The notes below the pieces were generated by a model that saw only the letters and a program-made list of their open reading frames with translations, did no database searches and had not been told where the DNA came from. Source: SAR86 cluster bacterium SAR86B (GTDB taxonomy: Bacteria; Pseudomonadota; Gammaproteobacteria; Magnimaribacterales; D2472). Taken from it: a DNA stretch of 48,254 nt. Shown in pieces: positions 41,329 through 48,254 of the stretch (within the stretch, counting starts at the first letter, position 1; each line of letters opens with the position of its first letter). The stretch is taken from NCBI GenBank assembly GCA_905181955.1, contig CAJJAC010000003.1, forward strand, positions 102,114-150,367, given 5' to 3'. A program made the position numbers and the translations under genes.

Positions 41329-42869
41329 TAGTGCCTAAAGTGTCTAGTATTTGTGAATACCATTGCTATATCATTCTCGTCTGCAGCAGCAATAACTTCT
41401 TCATCTCTGATAGAGCCACCTGGCTGGATGATGGCTGCTATTCCGCTTGAAGCTGCTTTATCAATACCATCCCTAAATGGAAAAAATGCATCTGATGCCA
41501 TTACGGCTCCTGTAACCTCTAAACCTTCTTCTTTTGCTTTAAGGTTAGCTATATCTGCGCTGATTACTCTACTCATCTGTCCAGCTCCTATTCCAATAGT
41601 TTGCTTATTTCTTACATAAACAATGGCATTGGATTTAACAAATTTAGCTACTCTCCATGCAAACATTAGGTCATTAATTTCATTATCACTAGGTTGTCTT
41701 TTAGTAACACATTTGAGATCTTCTTGAGGGACCATAAACGTATCATCACTTTGAATTAATATTCCACCAGATACTTTTTTAATAACTCCTGGATAAGGAT
41801 CATCTTGAATTAGATCTACTCTAAGGACTCTTATATTTTTTTTCTTAGCAAAGATATCAAGAGCACCTTCCTCGTAATCAGGCGCAATGACCACTTCAAC
41901 AAACTGCCTACTATCTATTTCGGTAGCTGTTTTAGTATCCAGAGTTTTATTTAAAGCAATAATTCCACCAAAAGCAGAAGTTGGATCTGTCTTAAAAGCT
42001 AAATCATAAGCATTAAAAATCGAATCAGCCTCAGCAACACCACAAGGATTAGCATGCTTAACAATCACACACGCCGGATCATTAAATTCTCGAACACATT
42101 CCCAGGCAGCATCTGCATCGACGATATTATTATAAGAAAGCTCTTTGCCTTGAATAATCTCAGCATTAGCAATATTTTTATGTTCTAAATTAGAAAAAGT
42201 TAAAAGGCTGGCAGCTTGATGAGGATTTTCTCCATAACGCAGAGAGCTTTCTTTACTAAAAGAATAGTCTGGTAAATGTGATTGAGTTTCACCAGCTAAA
42301 TAATTTGAAATCGCAGCATTGTAATCTGCCATAAGTGTAAAAACTTTTAATGAGAGCTCTTTCCTAAAATCGTAAGAAATACCATCCTGACTCTCCCACT
42401 CATTAATAAGTCTAGAATAATCTGAGGGATCAGAAACAACAGCTACATCTTTAAAATTCTTAGCAGCTGAACGAATCATAGTAGGGCCACCAATATCAAT
42501 TTTTTCAATAGCTTCATCAAAAGAGCATCCAGAGGCAATAGTTTCTTTAAATGGATATAAGTTAACAACCACTAAATCTATAGTTTCATAACCGCGTTCA
42601 GTTAGAACCTCCATATCTTGATCACGCCTTGCAAGAATGCCAGCATGAATCTTTGGATGAAGTGTTTTTACTCTTCCATCCATCATTTCCTCAAACCCAG
42701 TAAAATCTGATACTTCAATAACATTATCAGTTATTGCTTTAATAGCTTTATAAGTTCCTCCTGTAGAGAGAATCTTTACCTCTTGGGCAACAAGAAAATG
42801 AACTAGGGTATCTAAACCATTTTTATCAGATAAGCTTATTAATGCTGTTTTTGGTTTTATTGGCTTCAT
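41328..42869 (-). CDS. purH: Bifunctional AICAR transformylase/IMP cyclohydrolase
   Basis: Carries out the last two purine steps to IMP. 513 residues. N-terminal MGS-like cyclohydrolase (ALISLSDKNGLDTL; ILSTGGTYKAI; HPKIHAGILARRD) up to about residue 195; then the transformylase with KELSYNNIVDADAAW, VIVKHANPCGVA and a C-terminal ASDAFFPFRDGI. Overlaps fis by 4 bases. A strong housekeeping call. Confidence 0.97.
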   Translation of the reverse strand: MKPIKPKTALISLSDKNGLDTLVHFLVAQEVKILSTGGTYKAIKAITDNVIEVSDFTGFEEMMDGRVKTLHPKIHAGILARRDQDMEVLTERGYETIDLVVVNLYPFKETIASGCSFDEAIEKIDIGGPTMIRSAAKNFKDVAVVSDPSDYSRLINEWESQDGISYDFRKELSLKVFTLMADYNAAISNYLAGETQSHLPDYSFSKESSLRYGENPHQAASLLTFSNLEHKNIANAEIIQGKELSYNNIVDADAAWECVREFNDPACVIVKHANPCGVAEADSIFNAYDLAFKTDPTSAFGGIIALNKTLDTKTATEIDSRQFVEVVIAPDYEEGALDIFAKKKNIRVLRVDLIQDDPYPGVIKKVSGGILIQSDDTFMVPQEDLKCVTKRQPSDNEINDLMFAWRVAKFVKSNAIVYVRNKQTIGIGAGQMSRVISADIANLKAKEEGLEVTGAVMASDAFFPFRDGIDKAASSGIAAIIQPGGSIRDEEVIAAADENDIAMVFTNTRHFRH

Positions 42870-43132
42870 TTTAAAAGTCCATATTTTTTTAATTTTGTTC
42901 TAAGGGTTGCTCTATTAATACCAAGTATTTGAGAAGCTTTACTTTGATTTTGATTTACAAACTTCATAGTCGATATAAGCAATTGCGGCTCTACCTCATC
43001 TAATACAAGCTTATAAACATTGATGGGCATATTGGAACCAAGTTGCTGATAATAACGATTCATGGCTTTTCTAACCTCTTCTTTTAAAGGTTTTTTTGAA
43101 TAGTCATCGAATGATGTAATTTTTTTTGCCAA
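42866..43132 (-). CDS. fis: Fis family DNA-binding protein
   Basis: An 88-residue nucleoid protein, slightly shorter than E. coli Fis (98). KKPLKEEVRKAMNRYYQQL in the N-terminal half and the C-terminal helix-turn-helix NQSKASQILGINRATLRTKLKKYG (in two parts, about 63-86). The start is TTG with an in-frame stop just upstream. It leads fis-purH-purD; usually dusB precedes fis, but here it does not. Confidence 0.9.
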   Translation of the reverse strand: MAKKITSFDDYSKKPLKEEVRKAMNRYYQQLGSNMPINVYKLVLDEVEPQLLISTMKFVNQNQSKASQILGINRATLRTKLKKYGLLK

Positions 43133-43195
43133 GCTTAGTTTTTAAGAAACAGAATCCATAAGTTTACAGTTGATTAAAAAATGCTCAATAGCAAA

Positions 43196-43759
43196 TTAGA
43201 GATTAATTAGAGTTTTTTTATCATTACCCAAAATAATTTGTTTAATTTGATTATCTTTTACCAACAATCTGGTGCATGAAGTGTAATCTGGATAAAAGTA
43301 AAGTAATTTACTATTCCGCAATACAGAAGCTGCAATAGCATTTATAACCATAAAGTGACTAAAAATTACAGCGTCACTATTTATAGAAGAAAGTGCATTC
43401 ATAATATTATCTTGCCAGCTCTTAACTTCTTCTGGCAGAGTGTTTATATCTTGAGACATAACTTCTCTTAACCAATTTTGTTTTTTATCATTAGAAATTT
43501 TTTCAGAGGGGATTTCAGAGAATTCATTCTGGATTTTAAGATCTTTGTTGTAATACATTGCAAGCGGTTGGCCTGTTTCAACAGCTCTAAGTTTTGGACT
43601 TGAGATAAATTTAAAGTTTTCTAAATTTTCTTCTGAAAATGTTTCAATTAACTTTTCAGCTTGTTTTTTGCCATCATTACTTAAACCAGGGTCAATGTGC
43701 TCGCCCCAAGATGCACTTGCTTCTCCGTGTCTAATTAAAACTAAAGTGTGAATTGCCAT
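43196..43759 (-). CDS. Histidine phosphatase family protein
   Basis: A 187-residue phosphoglycerate-mutase-like enzyme. Phosphohistidine motif LIRHGEAS (8-15) near the start, FISSPKLRAVETGQP with the second Arg, a VIFSHFMVINAIAA containing the second catalytic His, and an Asp/Glu-rich middle. Could act like SixA on phosphohistidine or on small phosphoesters; the exact substrate is unknown. 63 bases from fis on the same strand and 33 bases from divergent rsmE. Confidence 0.82.
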   Translation of the reverse strand: MAIHTLVLIRHGEASASWGEHIDPGLSNDGKKQAEKLIETFSEENLENFKFISSPKLRAVETGQPLAMYYNKDLKIQNEFSEIPSEKISNDKKQNWLREVMSQDINTLPEEVKSWQDNIMNALSSINSDAVIFSHFMVINAIAASVLRNSKLLYFYPDYTSCTRLLVKDNQIKQIILGNDKKTLINL

Positions 43760-43778
43760 TTATAGAATTTTAATAGTA

Positions 43779-43786
43779 ATTATAAT
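43779..43786. promoter_or_regulatory. Overlapping divergent -10 hexamers (ATTATAAT)
   Basis: In the 33-base gap between the histidine phosphatase gene and rsmE, ATTATAAT gives TATAAT on the plus strand (43781-43786) and on the minus strand (43779-43784). On the plus strand the transcript would begin at or near the rsmE GTG (43793), giving an almost leaderless mRNA. No good -35 box is seen on either side. Confidence 0.35.
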
Positions 43787-43792
43787 GGTATT

Positions 43793-44536
43793 GTGAAAAC
43801 TCATAGAATGTATTTTAAGGATTTATCTAATATCAGCTCAGTATGTGAGCTGGATAATGCTCAGTCTGCCCATATAGCAACGGTTTTACGCCTAAAAGAG
43901 GGTGATGAAATTGAGTTATTTGATGGAGAAGGATTATCTTGTAAGGCTAACATTACTGTTAGTTCTAAAAGAAATGCTCAACTAGAACTCATACCGTCAT
44001 CAAAAGAAACACAAAATTTAAGTAATCAGCTAGTTGGAGTCCTTCCATATATTAAGAAAGATAATATGTCTTTTATGGTTCAAAAATTAACAGAGCTTGG
44101 AGTTACGCGGATGATTTTCTTTAAGCCTGACAGATTAGATCAAAGTTTAGTAAAAAAAGACTTATCTAAATTAAAAGACAAACTTCAAGAGGTAGCGATA
44201 GGAGCATGCAAACAATCTGGAATAAATTTTTTACCAAAGCTAGAGCATTGCGATGACTTGACAGAGGTTTTTAATAAACCATCCATAGCAGCATCAAATA
44301 ATTTCGCATGTTTTTTTGATCTAGAAGCTACCAATCATTTATCTTCAAATGACTTAGCTGATAAAGACGAATATATTTTTATTACCGGCCCAGAGTCTGG
44401 TTTTTCTGATGAAGAAAGGTTTACCATGTTAGAAAAGAATATCTCTGTTAAATCATTGGGAAAAAATATTCTTAGAGCAGAGACAGCGCCGATAATTAGC
44501 GCTACTCTAATCCAATCCTTTTTAGGAAATATTTGA
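43793..44536 (+). CDS. rsmE: 16S rRNA m3U1498 methyltransferase
   Basis: Methylates N3 of U1498 in 16S rRNA. 247 residues, SPOUT fold. THRMYF opening, LRLKEGDEIELFDGEG (RNA-binding), KKDNMSFMVQKLTELGV, GPESGFSDEE (SAM knot) and SLGKNILRAETAPI at the end. The GTG start keeps the family N-terminus. Ends 5 bases before the gshB ATG; gshB next to rsmE is the E. coli order. Confidence 0.95.
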   Translation: MKTHRMYFKDLSNISSVCELDNAQSAHIATVLRLKEGDEIELFDGEGLSCKANITVSSKRNAQLELIPSSKETQNLSNQLVGVLPYIKKDNMSFMVQKLTELGVTRMIFFKPDRLDQSLVKKDLSKLKDKLQEVAIGACKQSGINFLPKLEHCDDLTEVFNKPSIAASNNFACFFDLEATNHLSSNDLADKDEYIFITGPESGFSDEERFTMLEKNISVKSLGKNILRAETAPIISATLIQSFLGNI

Positions 44537-44541
44537 GTTTC

Positions 44542-45468
44542 ATGAGCAATAAAATTTTATTTATAACAGATCCGGTATCTACACTTAATGTTAGTAAAGA
44601 CACATCATTATTTATGGTTGAACATGCTCAAAGATTAGGTATTTCATCCTTCCAATGCGAGACAAGTGATATTTCTTTTCAAAACGCCTCTGTAAAGGCA
44701 TGCGCATATGCAATTGAGTTAAAAGATAAAGAAATTCTTTTACAAGAAGCTAGTGAGGATATTAATCTTAAGGACTTTAAATGTGTATTTATGCGTAAAG
44801 ATCCCCCAGTTGATCAAGACTATATGAATACACTGCATTTACTTGATTTAGCAAGTTCAGAGGGTGCAAATATCATCAATGATCCAAGTGCAGTAAAGAA
44901 ATTTAATGAGAAGATATTTGCTCTATATTTTGCTAAATATATTCCCAATACAATCATCACCTCAAAGGTATCTGAAATTAAATCTTTCGCACAAGATTTT
45001 AATGAAATAGTTATCAAGCCCTTAAATGGCATGGGCGGAGAATCAATTTATAAATTAAACGAGATAGGCTCTGAAGAAGAAGCCATTATTGAGGACTTAA
45101 CAAATCAAGGTTCAACCTCAATTGTAGGACAAGAATTTCTTCCTGAAATTTATGATGGTGACTTTAGAATACTTATTATTAACGGAAAACCATTTCAAAA
45201 AACTTTAGCAAGAATCCCCCAGGGTGGAAGTTTTAAAGGCAATCTAGCAGCAGGCGGGAAAGGGGTTGCGCAAGATTTAAAGCCACATCAAGAAGCAGTA
45301 GCAACTGAAATAGGCGAAGTCTTAGTTAAAAATGGAATTCTATTTGCTGGTTTGGATATGATCGGCAGCAAGGTAACTGAGATTAATGTAACAAGCCCAA
45401 CTTGCGCAAGAGAAATATTTGAACAGACTGGAGAGGATCCTATTAAGGAATTGTTTAGTAACTTATGA
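44542..45468 (+). CDS. gshB: Glutathione synthetase
   Basis: Adds glycine to gamma-glutamylcysteine; ATP-grasp. About 308 residues. ILFITDPVSTLNVSKDTS at the start, FMRKDPPVDQDYM, VIKPLNGMGGESIYK (ATP grip), DGDFRILIINGKP, RIPQGGSFKGNLAAGG, and the terminal EINVTSPTCARE. I prefer ATG 44542 over an in-frame TTG at 44533 that lies 9 bases upstream. Overlaps the TonB-like gene by 4 bases. Confidence 0.95.
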   Translation: MSNKILFITDPVSTLNVSKDTSLFMVEHAQRLGISSFQCETSDISFQNASVKACAYAIELKDKEILLQEASEDINLKDFKCVFMRKDPPVDQDYMNTLHLLDLASSEGANIINDPSAVKKFNEKIFALYFAKYIPNTIITSKVSEIKSFAQDFNEIVIKPLNGMGGESIYKLNEIGSEEEAIIEDLTNQGSTSIVGQEFLPEIYDGDFRILIINGKPFQKTLARIPQGGSFKGNLAAGGKGVAQDLKPHQEAVATEIGEVLVKNGILFAGLDMIGSKVTEINVTSPTCAREIFEQTGEDPIKELFSNL

Positions 45469-46085
45469 GTTATGCAATTCTTCATACTAAAAAAGTAACA
45501 AGACGTCTTGATATTGGCAAATCAACTTATATATCAATAGGCGTTCATCTCCTTTTAATATTTGGAATAACATTTGCAAATGTCTACGATCTTCCAACTT
45601 TTGAAGATTCACCTATTATAAATATTAGGCTAGCAAATTCCTCAGTTGAACAAGATGGCTTTTTAAGTATGAATGAAGAAAAGCTAGATACCTTTTCTCC
45701 AGAAACAGCAGATACAGCTGCTAAAAGAAAAGATATGCGAGCTGAAAGTTATAAAGTTAAAAGATTGGAAGCAAATTCAGACGTAAATTCCTCAGAAGCC
45801 TTTTATTTAAATGCTTGGCAAAGAAAAGTAGAAACTATAGGGGAGAGTGTTATTACTGCCTCTGATTATGCTGTATCTAATCAAACAGTCAGATTAATGG
45901 CCACGGTAGACTCATTTGGTAATTTATTAAAATCAGAGATTCTTATTTCCTCTGGTAGCAAGGAAACTGATAAGCTCGCATTGCAAATCTTAAAAGAGTC
46001 CGCACCCTTTAAACCTTTTAATGATGACATGCAAAAAGGCTATAAGATTCTAGAAATAGTTAGAGATTGGAACTTTGGTGGTTAG
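45465..46085 (+). CDS. TonB-like energy transducer (TonB3-type)
   Basis: A 206-residue inner-membrane protein. A short cytosolic N-terminus, one hydrophobic helix (YISIGVHLLLIFGITFANV, about 27-45), a polar periplasmic stretch without the classic Pro-rich spacer, and a TonB C-terminal domain (VRLMATVDSFGNLLKSEIL, then APFKPF and ILEIVRDWNF). In Pseudomonas the TonB3 gene lies at this same place after gshB and has been linked to twitching motility and pilus assembly; whether that applies here is unknown. It stands 6 bases from ruvX. The usual yqgE between them is missing. Confidence 0.85.
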   Translation: MSYAILHTKKVTRRLDIGKSTYISIGVHLLLIFGITFANVYDLPTFEDSPIINIRLANSSVEQDGFLSMNEEKLDTFSPETADTAAKRKDMRAESYKVKRLEANSDVNSSEAFYLNAWQRKVETIGESVITASDYAVSNQTVRLMATVDSFGNLLKSEILISSGSKETDKLALQILKESAPFKPFNDDMQKGYKILEIVRDWNFGG

Positions 46086-46091
46086 AAGAAT

Positions 46092-46493
46092 ATGCAAATA
46101 CTAGCTTTCGATTTTGGTACCAAGAAAATTGGTATTGCTGTTGGCCAGACGATTACAAAAACCTCATCACCTCTAGCAATTATTTTTAATTATAGAAATA
46201 AAATAAATTGGCCTGAGATTGAAGAAATTCTTAACGAATGGAAGCCAGAATTAATTTTAGTTGGTAAGCCACTTAATATGGATGGAACAGAAAGTGATAT
46301 TATGAAAACTGTAGAAAGTTTTGTGAAGAAATTAAAAAAAATATCAAAAATAAATTGTGAATATGTGGATGAACGACTTACAAGTTTTGAAGCAAGAGAA
46401 AAGGTAGCAGATATTGGCTCGACATTAGTAGACGCCCATGCAGCTAAAATTATATTAGATAACTGGTTCAATAAAAGTGTCGATACCCTCTAG
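46092..46493 (+). CDS. ruvX: YqgF/RuvX family RNase H-fold nuclease
   Basis: A 133-residue YqgF/RuvX protein, pre-16S rRNA 5' nuclease and putative Holliday-junction resolvase. DFGTKKIGIAVG near the start with the catalytic Asp7, LVGKPLNMDGTESD, DERLTSFEA and the late VDAHAAKIIL with acidic residues. GAAGA lies just before the ATG. It overlaps dnaG by 17 bases. Confidence 0.93.
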   Translation: MQILAFDFGTKKIGIAVGQTITKTSSPLAIIFNYRNKINWPEIEEILNEWKPELILVGKPLNMDGTESDIMKTVESFVKKLKKISKINCEYVDERLTSFEAREKVADIGSTLVDAHAAKIILDNWFNKSVDTL

Positions 46494-48249
46494 TTTTATA
46501 GATCAAATTCTTGATCAAGCCGATATTGTCGACATTGTTGGTAGACGCATACAGCTTAATAAAAAAGGTCAAAATTTTTGGTGTTTATGTCCTTTTCACG
46601 ATGACAAGAAGCCTTCTATGGCAGTCAATCAAGATAAACAATTTTTCTATTGTTTTGTTTGTAACGCTTCAGGTAACTCCATTCATTTTTTAAGACGTTA
46701 TGAAAACCTTGATTTTGTAGATGCTATTGAAACTCTAGCCTCAAGTGTTGGCTTAGAAGTGCCTTATACCAAGCAAGTTGTCGAAGAAACAAAAGCTAAA
46801 GAAATCAATGAGGAAGCTAATACTATATATAAGAATTCTTTAAAATCATCTGATGGAGCTGAGGCTGTTACGTATCTAAAAAATAGAGGAATTTCTGGCG
46901 AAACTGCTGCGTTTTTTAATCTTGGTTTTGCAAAAGATGGCTGGACTAATTTATATGACAAGCTGTTACCTAAATATTCTAAACCTGATATTTTAGAATC
47001 AGGATTATTTAGCGCTAAGGAAGAAAAAGTTTTTGACTTCTTTAGAGCTAGGCTTATGTTTCCCATTAGAAATATTCGAGGCCAATGTGTGGCTTTTGGA
47101 GGCAGGATTCTTGGTGATGGCGAGCCTAAGTATTTAAATTCTCCAGAAACAAAAACCTATAGTAAATCAAATGAACTTTTTGGTTTATATGAAGCAAGAG
47201 AGCTTAATAAATCCCTTGATTCACTTATAGTTGTTGAAGGTTATATGGACGTAATAGCTTTACATCAAAATGGAGTTAAAAATGCTGTTGCCTCTCTTGG
47301 CACTGCTATAACAGCAAAGCATGTTTCCAAACTTATGCGCTATGCTAAAAATATATACGTTGCATTTGATGGTGATCTAGCTGGAAGAAAAGCAGCATGG
47401 AAAGCGGTTGAGAACGCGCTCCCTATTTTAAGAGAAGATGTAAAAATAGGCTTTATCTTTTTAGAAGAAGGACATGACCCAGATAGTTATATTAATGAAA
47501 AGGGTAAAGATGCTTTCAATAAACTTTTAGAAAATAATATTTCTTTCTCTAAATTCTTCTTATCAAAAATTAAAAAAGTTGATGATCTTGAAACGATTGA
47601 GGGAAGATCAAAGGCGGCTAAGTTTGCTATTCCTTTGATTAATAGCATTAATAATGAAACTTTAAAACAAGCTTATATTGAAGAGATTGCTTCAATCTGT
47701 AGACTAGATTTTGCAAGCTTAATCTCCTCTAATGCACAAAAACCAAGAAATGCACCTGCGCCAAGTGAGGCAGCAAAACCAGAAGAGAATAGTGGTTCAT
47801 TGCTAGCAAGAAAAGCTATCGTAGGAATTTTTACAGCCTTAATTCAATACCCAAACTTAGCTAAGGATAGAGCATTTGAGTCAATTCATAATAATGAAAA
47901 GTTTTTATTCCTCTTAGAGGTTCAGAATAAGTATGTAGAAAATTCAGAAATTAATGCCTCTATTGTTTTTGAACAAATTCGGTCTGATCAAATTAAACGT
48001 TTATTTAGTGAAGCTTTAATGAGCGAAATAGAATTAACAGAAGAAAATGCATTGAGCATGTTAAAGGACTGTTTACATAGTTTTGTAAAAAATCAAAAAG
48101 ATAGAGAGGAAATCTTAAAAGAAAAGTATAATGTTGATCACATTTCTTCAGCCGAGAGAAGGGAGCTTCAACAGTTCATTCTAAAGAAAGCTGAATTAAG
48201 TGACGAAGATAGGGTTTTATTAACAAATTTAAGCTCAAAAAGAGATTGA
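46477..48249 (+). CDS. dnaG: DNA primase
   Basis: Makes RNA primers at the replication fork. 590 residues. N-terminal zinc site CPFH (Cys38, His41) plus CFVC (Cys59, Cys62); a core with the TOPRIM glutamate VVEGYMD (Glu254) and FDGDLAG; and a helicase-binding C-terminal part from about 440. The GTG start inside ruvX keeps the family N-terminus (FIDQILDQADIVDIVG). Not in the rpsU-dnaG-rpoD macromolecular operon: rpsU lies about 27 kb away. The gene ends 5 bases before the window edge. Confidence 0.96.
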   Translation: MSIPSSFIDQILDQADIVDIVGRRIQLNKKGQNFWCLCPFHDDKKPSMAVNQDKQFFYCFVCNASGNSIHFLRRYENLDFVDAIETLASSVGLEVPYTKQVVEETKAKEINEEANTIYKNSLKSSDGAEAVTYLKNRGISGETAAFFNLGFAKDGWTNLYDKLLPKYSKPDILESGLFSAKEEKVFDFFRARLMFPIRNIRGQCVAFGGRILGDGEPKYLNSPETKTYSKSNELFGLYEARELNKSLDSLIVVEGYMDVIALHQNGVKNAVASLGTAITAKHVSKLMRYAKNIYVAFDGDLAGRKAAWKAVENALPILREDVKIGFIFLEEGHDPDSYINEKGKDAFNKLLENNISFSKFFLSKIKKVDDLETIEGRSKAAKFAIPLINSINNETLKQAYIEEIASICRLDFASLISSNAQKPRNAPAPSEAAKPEENSGSLLARKAIVGIFTALIQYPNLAKDRAFESIHNNEKFLFLLEVQNKYVENSEINASIVFEQIRSDQIKRLFSEALMSEIELTEENALSMLKDCLHSFVKNQKDREEILKEKYNVDHISSAERRELQQFILKKAELSDEDRVLLTNLSSKRD

Positions 48250-48254
48250 AAATT

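Noticed and set aside
1-48254. tRNA, rRNA, CRISPR, insertion sequence, prophage or toxin-antitoxin genes
   Set aside because: All gaps are under about 130 bases and none shows a cloverleaf, repeat array, terminal repeat or related protein.
1-48254. A novel defence or secondary-metabolite system
   Set aside because: Every sizeable open frame except antisense shadows matches a housekeeping or widely known family; no cluster of unknown genes is present.

Overview
This is a gene-dense, visibly AT-rich stretch of bacterial chromosome (roughly one third G+C by eye, not counted). It holds 53 protein genes that I can name or assign to a family. I see no rRNA, tRNA, CRISPR array, insertion sequence, prophage or defence island, and no gap between genes longer than about 130 bases. 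Gene content and order are gammaproteobacterial: gmk-rpoZ-spoT, lptD-surA-pdxA-rsmA-apaH, amgK-murU beside lptD, fis-purH-purD, gshB-tonB-ruvX, ubiC-ubiA and yqiB-yqiA. Tiny intergenic gaps, many 1-11 base overlaps, frequent TTG/GTG starts, and short FolK, CCA-transferase and Fis proteins suggest a small-genome, probably marine, free-living gammaproteobacterium (SAR86-like). That taxonomic guess is inference, not proven.

Layout. 1-4675 (minus): a eukaryotic-type glutamine synthetase (GSII) with its own control region, then yqiA, yqiB, a FemAB-like acetyltransferase, ubiA and ubiC. 4762-8281 (plus): rubredoxin, a dicarboxylate/amino-acid:cation symporter and a membrane pyrophosphatase, converging on recG (minus). 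10382-16565 (plus): a YeeZ-like epimerase, yicC, gmk, rpoZ, spoT, ridA and pyrB, converging on ribE, pyrE, rph, yqeY and rpsU (minus, 16555-19221). 19273-21669 (plus): tsaD, folB, folK and a PepSY membrane protein. 21681-31301 (minus): a phosphotransferase, a pteridine reductase, cca, apaH, rsmA, pdxA, surA, lptD and a DsbA-fold isomerase. 31351-39431 (plus): two short-chain dehydrogenases, amgK, murU, rpe, a DUF192 protein and trpEGDC. 39428-43759 (minus): coq7, purD, purH, fis and a histidine phosphatase. 43793-48249 (plus): rsmE, gshB, a TonB-like protein, ruvX and dnaG.

How the genes work together. The window is mainly housekeeping: ubiquinone synthesis (ubiA, ubiC, coq7), pyrimidine and purine synthesis (pyrB, pyrE, purD, purH, gmk), folate/pterin (folB, folK, pteridine reductase), tryptophan (trpEGDC), outer-membrane assembly (lptD, surA), murein-sugar recycling (amgK, murU), stringent response (spoT) and replication/repair (dnaG, recG, ruvX).

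The most interesting signals are regulatory. (1) Upstream of the GSII gene there is a consensus-like sigma-54 promoter (TGGCAT-N5-TTGCA, 1043-1058), an NtrC-type palindrome (TGCAC-N7-GTGCA, 1126-1142) and two extra GTGCA half-sites in a 14-base direct repeat. Together they form a complete nitrogen-control promoter. (2) Upstream of lptD there is an exact GAACTT-N16-TCTAA element, the geometry of an envelope-stress sigma-E promoter. (3) A perfect 14-base-pair inverted repeat lies inside the 3' end of recG, just past the convergent hppA stop. I found no undescribed multi-gene system.
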